Shown here: one piece after another, positions 55,607-64,000 of the stretch
Layout of the letters: each line of letters begins with the position of its first letter
Position numbering within the stretch: the stretch's first letter is position 1
NCBI GenBank assembly: GCA_030267565.1
Contig: BRXU01000023.1
Coordinates: forward strand, 1,153,001-1,217,000
Direction: 5' to 3'
Origin: Pleodorina starrii
Lineage: Eukaryota; Chlorophyta; Chlorophyceae; Chlamydomonadales; Volvocaceae
DNA: 64,000 nt
Program-made: the position numbers and the translations under genes
Notes under the pieces: model-generated
The model's database searches: none
Told to the model about the DNA's origin: nothing
The model's input: the letters and a program-made list of their open reading frames with translations, nothing else

Positions 55607-58600
55607 CTACTGCCGCTCGCCGCCAGTCGAGCTTCGACTCGTCGGCCCCCCGACGGCGCTCGGGTCCGCCGCCGCGTCTTCTCCTCCGCCGTCGCCGCGC
55701 GGCGTCTCGGAGGCGTGTCCGGAGGCGCCGCCGCCGCGCCACGGCGGGGCGGCCAGCGCCTCCGCCGGGAATTCCGGGTAGTGCACGCCCAATGACGGCG
55801 ACGCCAACGACGTCTGAGATAGGAGACTTGTTCTGGTGCTGGATTGACTCGCCTGCAGCGGCAGCGGCGACGGCGCCGCCACGCGCGCCTGCAGGAGGTT
55901 CGAAGTCTGCGGCGTCACCCACGGCGCGCCGCCGCGCGGCGCCGCCGTCGCCGGCGACGGCAGCTCCGACGGCCGCTGGCCACCGGCCTCGGCGGCGGCT
56001 ACGTCAACGTCAGGCAGACCGCCGAAGAAGTTGCCGACCGCGAGTTCACTTGTGGAGTCGCGGTCGCGGGCACTGTCGGCCCGGGGGGAGTGCGGCTGCA
56101 AGGGCAACGCAGCCTGGGCGGCGGCCAGAGGTGCGGCGGCGGCGGCGGCGGCGGGGTATCCCACCGCGCCAACGGCGGGCAGGGTTCGCTCTGCCGTCTG
56201 GAGGCTGCTGCCGACGGGGCCGCACACGGGCGCGCCCAGCGGCGCCAAGCCTCCCACAGCCGGCGCCGTCGTCACGAAGGACGACGCCTCGCCGTCTCCA
56301 AAGTGGGTCCAGCCGGGTCTGGCAGTGTCCACCGACCCGTGGTTCACTACAGGTCCAGGGCCCTCCTGCGCCGGAGCCGACAGCGGCAACGCCGGCGATT
56401 GCGCCGCCGCCGGTATCGGGGCCAGCTGCCCGGTGGTGATGGAGAAGGACTGAGCCGGCAGCGCCGGCCGTGGCGCCGGCGCCGGCGCGGCCTCCTCCCC
56501 TTCATCCTCCTCCTCGCCGTCAGCCTCCCGCAGGGCAGTCAGCTTCGTGGCTGGGACCTGATGCAGCCATGGCTGGCCGCCGCCGACGGCGTGGGGTCCG
56601 GCAGCGCGCGGCGAGTCTTGGACGTCGTGTGGCGGCGTGCGGTGCAGCGCCTGGGATTGCGGAGGCGGCGCACGGAGTCCGCGCAACAGCGAGGGCGGGT
56701 GCGGAGGGTCATGCAAAGCAGGCGAACCGCACGGAATTCCACCCCACCCCCACCCTCCCGCGCCGTCTCCGTCCCTTCGCTGCGGTACTTTTTGTATTGC
56801 CCTCCTGCGCCAGTTTACAACCCACCAGCGCCAACATGTGCTCATCCGGCAGGACGCCCATCGTGAACGCGTCGCCGGCTCCGAAACCACCGTCCGGGCC
56901 ACTCCCGCCAGAGGAGGTCGACACCGGCAGGATCACGCCGCCGCCAATCGTCGGCGCGCGGCTCGACGCGCCGCCGCCGGCGGTACGACCGCTGAACGAC
57001 CGCATTACGTAATCAAAGACGATGCCGCCGGAGCGGGCGGCGCCGGAGGCGCCGACGTCGGCGGCGGCAGGGTTGACGGAGGCCTGCGCCATGCTGGCAG
57101 GATAGCGGTCGTCGCCGCCGTGCCAGGCGGCCAGCGCCTCGGCGGCGTGTGTGAGGGTCTGGCTGTGGCCGTGTACGGCGGAGGCGGCCGTGTCTTCCGG
57201 CGCGTCAGAGCGCTTCAAGGTGCCCTGAGGAGGCAGCAGCAGCAGCAGCAGCCCGGCAGCGAGGAGGCACAGCAGAAGTTTGGTAAGGGTCTGGTAGTGG
57301 CTTTCCTGGCAACCATTGCCAGAACGGGCAACCATTGCCACATCGGATTTTCCTTGACAGAGCTTGCGGTGGGAGGGGGCGACACTTGCGGGGACAGCGC
57401 CGCAGCAGCAGTTGCCGACGCGACCGTTCGGTGTACAGGAGTAGTTGCGGCAGTCGAGCAGGCAACCGCCAGCCGTTGCAAGGGCAGTCTGAAGAAGGTG
57501 CGGAGACGGCAAGCGCGCAACGCCCCCAAGTTGCGCGCGCCCGCCGCTAGCCCCTCCCCCCGGCATCCAAACCATCCACCCGCCGCCATCCCCTCCCACG
57601 CATCCATCCTCGCAGCCCAATACTACTAATACTACTGCCCACTTGCAAAGGTTGCAATACACCATTTAGCCCTCCCATCCCCGCAACCATATCCAGCCAC
57701 TCACCTTGAGCATAAACATGGACGAGCTTTCCGCCACTGACACCGCAGGCGAGGACGCCACCGACTGCGGCATCTTGCTCCACACAATGCCAGTCTGCTG
57801 CGCCGCCAGCGACAGCAGCGGCAACCGGTCCAACGAAGTACCCAGACCTGCGACGATGCCGCGTCCGCCGCCGCCGCGCGCGGCCGCCGCGGCCTTGCGG
57901 CCGCCGGCAATGCCGGCCGCGCCGCCTCCGTCGGCCGCCGCCGCGGCCTGTGCCGCCGCGGCCGCCGGCAGACCCTCGTCGGCGCCGCTGAGCCAGCGCA
58001 GCAGCATGGACGACTTTGACAGCGGAGGTCCCATGTTGGTGGCGGCGGGTTGGAAGGTCTCCGCCATCTCCAGCTCAGCGGATGGCTCCACACGAGCGGA
58101 CCGGGAGACCTGGTGGTTGGTTTCCGGTTCGGTTCGTATTGATGAAAACATGTAAAAAAAATAAAGACCTGGACGTAACACGCAAGGGCGGGAGTGCTGC
58201 TGGAAGCCAGGCGGGGTATACGGCAGGCTCGTCGGGCAGCGGTGGGTAGACATGGCTCCGGGTCCGGCCGCCCGGGTGTAGATTTTCGTGTGGGCCTCAT
58301 GCGGACGCGACCCACACGCAAGCAAGGAGCCCGGTATCTTTTATTTTTTCTTTTCAACTGCGGTGTCGTTTTCCTAACCCCGCATCTCACTCGTCGCGCA
58401 CGTCATCACCACCTGCAGGTGCTTGTCCTTGACGTTGCCGCTGTTGTTCCGCAAGAGCCCCTTGGGCACCACGAAAAAGTTCGCCACACCGCCGGCGCCG
58501 GCGCTGCGCCCCCGGAAGAAGCCCGGCTTACGGCCACCGCCGCTGCCGCCGCCGGAGGGCGGGAACGCCGCCATGTCGGTGCCGCCGCCGCTGTCGTACT

Positions 58601-59536
58601 CCGCGGCGCTCTGGCCCTCGCCCGTCACGGTCGACGCGTCGGTACGGCAGGCGCCTCTGAGGACGCTGGCGTCGCCGTTGGGGCCGTCGACAGCGGCGGA
58701 GGCGGCGGCGCTGCCGCGCCGGGCGGCCTCCGCCGCCGCCAGATCGTCCGCGCAAGGCCCTGACAGCGGTTGGTGCGGGGTCTGGCCCATGGCCGTGGCC
58801 TCCACATCACCAGACTTTGCCCTGCGGGGCGACCGGACGACATACAGACAAGGCCTTAATGACCACCCAGGGTCGGATCCGAGCCCGCCTCTTCAGTCAC
58901 AGTAATCGCCGCGTGCGCACGTCAAGGCCTGCGCAAGCGGTGGTGTTTGGGACGCCCACGGCGCGACCCGCACCGACCCGCGGTGGAGTGTCCCAGCGAA
59001 TAAATGACAGCCAGGGCGCACATCGAAATCCCACCGCCCCGGCCCACGTTCGCGGCCCCGCGCACGCCGCCGTCACGCACCATGAGAGGTCGCCGGTCTG
59101 CAGCCGGCGGGACGCGCGCAGGCAGCAGCACACGAGGACGGTCAGCAGCCCCAGCAGCACAGCGCCGCCCACGATGCCGAGCACGACTCCCGCAATCTGA
59201 CCATCGCTGAGGGCGCTTGCTGCGCTTGCGTGGCGGCCGTTGCACGGAAGGGGGCAGTGGGACGGTGGCATCGTGCGGGGGAAACCGGGTCCTCAGGCGT
59301 CAGGCCCCAGCCAGGCGCCACACAATCCGCAAGGGGGGCGGGCTTCTTGATGTGTATTGCGGGAGGTGGGCCATATTCAACCAGCGATTATCATTGCCCG
59401 TTGCAAGGGCGGGGATCGACGTGGGGTAAGGCAGCCCCACGGGTCCTTTGACCCAGAAGCAACCGCCAGGAAGCTCGACGCTGGGCGTCGAAAGAACCCA
59501 ACTGTCAGAGCCCAGCGGGCCTTCGCGGTACAGCAT
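55607..59536 (-). CDS. Single-pass membrane protein with long low-complexity cytoplasmic tail, function unknown
   Basis: The C-terminal exons join in phase: about 59195-59081, 58821-58413, 58109-57705, 57224-56822, 56550-55607. The first of these carries a clear membrane helix (GVVLGIVGGAVLLGLLTVLV, then CCCLRASRR). The positive flank suggests the tail after it is cytoplasmic. The tail holds TNMGPPLSKSSMLLRWLSGAD, SGGIVFDYVMRSFSG and VLPDEHMLALVG, which look like real sequence between Ala/Gly/Pro-rich stretches. A probable upstream exon near 59300-59536 encodes SDSWVLSTPSVELPGGCFWV, plausibly part of an outside domain, but the splice to the membrane exon and the true start are not resolved. 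No kinase, cyclase or channel motif is visible. The call of one gene rests on matching phases. Confidence 0.5.
56761..56800 (-). repeat. Dispersed intronic GCAGCG motif, last intron of the membrane-protein gene
   Basis: Near-consensus: CGCCGTCTCCGTCCCTTCGC then TGCGGTACTTTTTGTATTGC. Sense to the gene and about 20-60 nt after the 5' splice site at 56821. Confidence 0.85.
58351..58381 (-). repeat. Dispersed intronic GCAGCG motif, membrane-protein intron at 58110-58412
   Basis: CTTTTCAACTGCGGTGTCGT then TTTCCTAACCCC. Sense to the gene, about 30-60 nt after the 5' splice site. Confidence 0.6.
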
Positions 59537-60497
59537 GCGGTTTGTGAAGATGGGTGCTTGCGGAGCACACCTAGCACGTGCGGTTTTCTCTCTCTCTCTG
59601 TCAACGCGCACGCATGGGTGCTCTGCAGAGTTCGTAAGACGCGAACGCGCAGTCCTTACCGGCCGCTGCTCGTACACTCGTGACAAGTAAAAAACCGTTC
59701 AGCGCAACCGCAGCCGCCCAGGGTTGCTGAGGTTGCTGTGTCCGCATCCTAGGTCCAGCTATGAACGGGCCAAGAAGTCGCGGATGGAGCCGGAGCTTAG
59801 CAAGGGGATCTTCCTCATCAAGCCATCAAGAACTTCCAACACCGATGACCGGAGAAAACACTCTGACACAAGTCCTATGGCCAAAACTGCTGGCGGGGTT
59901 TAACAACGGGAAACTTTGGTGCGCAACAACTGTCACTGGAGCACATGACATCAAACCATGTACTCACCTATGTGTTGCAGTTGGACTCAGCTCCCGCGGA
60001 GCGGACACGTCCCGACCAGCTACTGATGCCCGCCCCAGTTCTGCCGTGAAGGCCTACCGATGCGGCATGGTCATAACAGGCCTCAATACGGAAGAATTGA
60101 TGTAACTAGGTGCATCGCAACAGCAGCGCTTTGGCGGTTAGGTTGCTATCCGTTGGGCTGGAGTCGATCGCAGCTCTGTAACCGGCTGCAGACAGCAAGC
60201 ATTAAGCGCGCAACTGCAGCACTTCTAGCTTCAAGGTGGGTCTGCACAAACAACCAGGGGAAGCGTAAGGCTGCCGTGCATACTCGGTTGTCGTGCATGG
60301 TTGTCGTATACCAGGGGCCGTTGAAACCGCGCCGTCGGCACATGAGCGAGCAGGCTTGTAAGGAGCTCCCTATTGTCACCGTCCATTTGCTTTTAAACCC
60401 GGCGCTGAACGGTCGGTTGCTTTCTGACAGCGGTTGTCATCAGGGCCTTGGCTGTCTTTTATTGGCGAGGCTGACCCTTGATTGCAAGGCCACACCA
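59537..60497. other. Intergenic region, probable divergent promoters
   Basis: It lies between the unresolved 5' end of the membrane-protein gene and the + strand repeat-protein gene, and may hide missing first exons of the former. No exon could be supported. Confidence 0.4.
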
Positions 60498-61421
60498 ATG
60501 GCTCTGTCACTGCGGACGAATGCGGTAAGCTTGGCTTTGCGTGATTCTAGGGAAAGCGACGAAGCTGACGTTCAAACTTTGGACCTCCGGGGGAAGTGTT
60601 GACTTCCATCATTGACGACGTCCAGCCAATATTGAATCATATTACTGTTACATTTTTTGGGTGTGAAGAACGCCATGACAGCGAAGAAACAGACCGATAG
60701 GCCCGACACGGCGGCGACTTTGGATTACTGCGCCATGCCTGGTTGTTAAATGAATAACACCAAGTCGATTATCAGCAGTGCAGTGTGTCAGTCTATTGGA
60801 CTATTTCGATTCCGATTGCCGATTCCGCTATCTTACTCATGTATACGCGTTAAGCTCGCCCGGCGCCCAACGCTCGGGATTTCCTACCGCTGCTGGCAGG
60901 GACTAAGAGCCGCCAGGACTTCACGCCGTGCGGTGGCGGCGCGGGCCAACCTGGCGTCTGAGGTTCCCCCAAACGTGCGGGAAGCGCGGGAGTGGATCGC
61001 GGCGTGGAAGACGCGCCAGGCGCCAGCTGCGGTACCTGCGGTGCCAACCCCAACGGCGCCAGTGGTGCCGCCAAACGTGCTGGAGGCACGCGATTGGATC
61101 GCGGCATGGAAGGCGCGCCAGGCGCCAGATGCGGTGCCTGCGGTGCCAACCACAGCGGCACCAGTGGTGCCGCCAAACGTGCTGGAGGCACGCGAATGGA
61201 TCGCGGCATGGAAGGCGCGCCAGGCGCCCAGCACGCCGCAGGACTGCAAAGAGGCGGCTGTCGACGTCAATGTGGAGACGGTGGAGATTGCCACACGCAC
61301 GGACAACCCGGGGCCGGTCATCGCAATTGACGGCACATTAACGTTCACCAAGGACGTGCTTGACAGCTCGACGTACGAGGACCTGCTCAAGGCGTTGGTC
61401 GCCAAGGAGACGCGCCAGTAG
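60498..61421 (+). CDS. Plastid-targeted protein with three Trp-rich helical repeats, function unknown
   Basis: Exon 1 (60498-60524, MALSLRTNA, donor GTAAGC) joins in phase to exon 2 (60900-61421), giving 182 residues. The joined N-terminus MALSLRTNAGLRAARTSRRA is a classic green-algal chloroplast transit peptide, which is why this start is preferred to the ATG at 60750 inside the intron. The mature part has three repeats of about 34-40 residues, each a predicted helix PPNVLEAREWIAAWKARQ followed by an Ala/Pro/Val/Thr linker. A distinct C-terminal region follows, with VIAIDGTLTFTKDVLDSSTY and EDLLKALVAKETRQ. The design (plastid, short Trp helices spaced by flexible linkers) recalls Rubisco linker proteins such as EPYC1, but the published Rubisco-binding motif is not clearly matched. 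A multivalent scaffold is therefore only a hypothesis. Confidence 0.8.
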
Positions 61422-62316
61422 CCGCTGAGCGCGGTCCCATAGAACTTTAATCGAGCGCGTTACGGATATAGTGGCTTCAATAGCATGCCTGGGCACAGGG
61501 CTGAAGGGCGGGGGGTGGCTTCAGAGAGAAGGCGAAGGTGGGAAATGGAAATTGACTGCTTGTCGATTAGGTTGTGCAAGTTAGATGTGGCGGTACTAGA
61601 TTAGAACCTCTTTGTTAACCAATAGATATCATGCGAAAGCTCACACAGCTTGAAGAATCTGCATATGGGTGGTCAAGTGTCGCGTGGAAGAGTGTTGGTG
61701 AGTTGTCCGTGTTGGTTGTTGCTGGTGGCCTCAGGGGTGAGAAGGCGGGCTCGTTGCATGGCCGCCGAAATTGCGCCGCCATCTTCGACTTTTGTGGATG
61801 GGTCTGACCTTGCGGAACGCCGAATGCTAGGTAATGTGAAATTCATGCGTCCGTTGCGTTGCATGCCGCAAGCTAGGAACTGTGCGTTCCTGCGTCCGTT
61901 GTGTGCTGACCTAAGCAACATGTGCCCTTCTGACGCTCTGGTGCCGGTGATTCACTTGCACAACATATACATGCTAAGCCCCATCCTAAATTAGCTAGCG
62001 CTCATGCAAAAACAATGGCAATGCGAGGGGTGCAGGTCTGAAGCCTAGGGGAAGGCCATTCAGGCTAGCCTTTGCCAGCGGAGGTGTTACGACGGGTAGT
62101 TGGCGAGAGTCACCGTATTTGGTTCTTATTGAGCAACTTGTTGGGGTTGAAACTTTTATACGTTGGTGTCCGCTGAGACTTGGTTCAGTAATCCTTTTTC
62201 CATGGCATAATGGTACCGTACGGGTATCGTAGTTGCCGTATACTTTGTTAGCTGCGAATGCAGCGCGTTGGTCGAGGACTTTGCTTGCCGTGAACATATA
62301 TGGTCAGGAGGTGTGT

Positions 62317-62321
62317 TGTAA
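62317..62321 (+). terminator. TGTAA poly(A) signal, plastid repeat protein
   Basis: About 900 nt after the stop at 61421, which is long but usual for this group. Confidence 0.35.
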
Positions 62322-62854
62322 AATTTACAGCTGCCCCGTGTGCTGTCACCTCTCTCAGTCTCAGTCCGGCGGAGCATGGAAAGCTTAAGTGCCCATAGCC
62401 CGAACCTGGGGTAAGGCCCAGGGTCACTGCCGGCTGACATGAATGGCACGAACCAAACATATTTGTGCCCGACAGCGCGGCCCTTTTGCAATCCAACAAG
62501 CCGCAGCCTGTCAATTGTGATGCTGCAACCATGTTCTGGGTCTGCAGGCAAAGGCGCCTGCCAGCTGTGTAGGGCTGTGTGGCGAGCTTGGGTGCACCCA
62601 CAGATTCGCCCTTACTCTTCTCTGCGAAATCCCCATGCTTCCTGCTTCCTTTAGTTGTTCAGGACGGAAAATGCTGCACGTGCATAGATTTGGGCATAGA
62701 TTTGCGATGCTTTTCGGAAGGACCACAACCCAGCGCGCTGTCGTGCGAGTACGGTGGCGACTACTGCAATACCAATACATTTGCTGTAATACCAGTACAT
62801 TTCGACGTAGCGCCGAGAAGTCTGGATGAACGCGAGAATTTAGCCTGGGTATGA

Positions 62855-62859
62855 TTACA
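62855..62859 (-). terminator. TGTAA poly(A) signal, RPS10
   Basis: TTACA on the + strand, about 50 nt past the eS10 stop codon, as expected for the short 3' UTR of a ribosomal protein gene. Confidence 0.7.
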
Positions 62860-62909
62860 AATGGCCTCACCCTGCAACACAACCACAGGCTCTTTGCCTT
62901 AAGGCGAAT

Positions 62910-63738
62910 TTACTGGGGACCGCCACGGCCGAAGCCGCCGCCGAACTGCGGCTGGTACGAGCCCGGAGCGCCGGCCTGCAAAAGCAACAAGTTGAGAAGG
63001 CAAGAGGTAAGTCTAAGCAAGCAAAGGGCGCCTCACGGCAAGGACCCATGCCGGTGTCGCAATGTACGATGCACAATCAATGACAACGTGACGACGATGG
63101 CTAACGATGGGCGAGGTGCAGCGATATAGCGTAGGCGCGCACGGGAAGCTCGAACTGACCTTGTCGGCGCCGCGGCCGAAGCCACCGCCCTCGCGGGGCG
63201 CGCCGCGGTAGGCATCGCGGCCGCCGGGGCCACCGAAGCCACCCTGCGGATAGGGAGATATTGTTGCAGCGGCCTTAAACAACAGTCGAAGGCCAGCAGC
63301 CTTGTAGGCCAAGTCCTCCCAGTAAGGCGTGAGCATGTAGCCAAGCCCTCCCACTAACGCGAGAGCATGTAGACCCGCTGGACCCAAGGATTGCCCCGAT
63401 GGTCCCCAAACCGATTTTCAAGTAGCGCACAGCGGATACATCACGATGCTTCAGCCGCGAGACAGCCAAACCAGGACCAGGTCAAGAATCCATGCTCTCC
63501 CGTGGCCAGGGAAAACGGTCCAGAATCCAACCCATGCACGCAGAAAATGCACACCCAGCGTCCTTTGGTCGACACCACCATCCAGCCCCTCCGCACCTCG
63601 CGACGGGGCGGGCGGTCGCCGCGCATCGGCGGGCCGCGCTCCAGCGGGCGGTTCGACTTCTTCAGCGTGGCAGGCACGATCTCGCTGGGCAGGTTCAGGT
63701 ACTCGCGCAGGTAATCAATGCCCTTGTTGGTCAGGAAC
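62910..63738 (-). CDS. RPS10: 40S ribosomal protein eS10, 3' exons
   Basis: Three exons in phase are visible: 63738-63597, 63243-63160, 62975-62910 (stop TAA at 62912-62910). Exon 1 of these carries the eS10 signature [20 protein letters not shown], then [11 protein letters not shown]. The incoming phase would complete a Trp codon, giving the conserved YW-FLTN junction. The tail is a Gly/Arg/Phe-rich segment ([14 protein letters not shown] and FGRG) ending [12 protein letters not shown], as in other eukaryotic eS10 proteins. It is a component of the cytosolic small subunit near the mRNA entry. The N-terminal half of the protein lies beyond the right edge or in the part of the intron that is cut off. 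Confidence 0.93.
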
Positions 63739-64000
63739 CTAATGGCGGACACGTGTAGGGGAGGGGGCTAGTGGGCGCCATTACACTCTCGCCTCGCATG
63801 AGGCGACTTGTTTAATAGGCGACACGGCGTCCACGTAGCGCCAAAGAAAATTATTTGCGCGGGTCAAATGCGTTTTCGTACGTTGCACCTCAAGGGCCCA
63901 AACACCGCAGTCATTTGACACCCTGCCCCTGGGGTCTCGGGCAAACCCTGGCCAACATGTGCCACCTATGATCGCGAGCAGGCACACACACCAGTAGTAG
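63739..64000 (-). other. RPS10 intron, cut by the window edge
   Basis: It starts at the TTAG acceptor before 63738. No eS10 exon is recognisable up to the edge. Confidence 0.6.

Larger units (their letters stand above)
61422..62909. other. Convergent 3' UTR region
   Basis: No exon is supported. TGTAA at 62317-62321 on the + strand could end the repeat-protein transcript, and TTACA at 62855-62859 ends the eS10 transcript on the minus strand. The GC content is ordinary and there is no tandem repeat. Confidence 0.5.

Noticed and set aside
57215..57665. Cys-rich minus frame with LLLCLLAAGLLLLLLPP resembling a second membrane helix
   Set aside because: The Leu run is a CTG repeat ending at a good 3' splice site (CTCCTCAG), so the stretch is better read as intron.
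60750..60899. Upstream ATG at 60750 extending the plastid repeat protein by 50 codons
   Set aside because: The spliced alternative (ATG at 60498, GTAAGC donor, GGCAG acceptor) gives a textbook transit peptide in phase, whereas the extension looks like intron.
1..64000. CRISPR arrays, operons, Shine-Dalgarno sites and bacterial insertion sequences
   Set aside because: None seen. The introns, poly(A) signals and gene families are those of a eukaryotic nuclear genome, and the tandem repeats lack CRISPR-type spacers.

Overview
The window is nuclear DNA of a green alga, most probably a volvocine or Chlamydomonas-type species. The evidence is very high GC, many short GT-AG introns, long Ala/Gly/Gln/Pro homopolymer tracts inside proteins, TGTAA polyadenylation signals, a pherophorin, and a LUX-class clock regulator. 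I rebuilt gene models by hand from splice sites and reading phase, so exon borders are inferences unless stated otherwise.

Layout, left to right. 1-584 (+): 3' end of a pherophorin-like extracellular matrix gene. 1808-7580 (+): HMCES/SRAP abasic-site DNA-protein crosslink protein in eight exons, with a tRNA-Leu(UAA) gene antisense in its last intron. 8806-18946 (+): a giant coiled-coil and low-complexity protein of unknown function, about 2170 residues. 20197-20976 (+): a weak small-gene candidate. 21376-27406 (-): a nuclear gene for a beta-barrel protein resembling cyanobacterial OprB/iron-uptake porins, with a 1 kb minisatellite in one intron. 27384-30096 (+): an unrecognised gene whose proposed start overlaps the porin start head to head. 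34824-37400 (-): a LUX/ROC15-type GARP transcription factor. 39766-53079 (-): a 21-exon LDL3-type LSD1 homologue with SWIRM, DEK_C-like, amine-oxidase, TFIIS-N/LEDGF-like and RNA polymerase II CTD-binding (SRI) regions. 55607 to about 59536 (-): a single-pass membrane protein of unknown function. 60498-61421 (+): a small plastid-targeted protein with three tryptophan-rich helical repeats. 62910 to the right edge (-): 3' exons of ribosomal protein eS10.

The genes do not form an operon or one pathway. The strongest unexplained signals lie across genes. First, a dispersed motif of about 40 nt (core ACCGCAGCGAAGG preceded by a GGTAAA-AGAAAA tract) occurs about 20 times, never in a proposed coding exon. 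Sense copies sit just after 5' splice sites and antisense copies sit before 3' splice sites. Second, a 12-nt palindrome-like word, GACCCNNGGGTC, occurs ten times, in coding sequence in several reading frames and in noncoding DNA.
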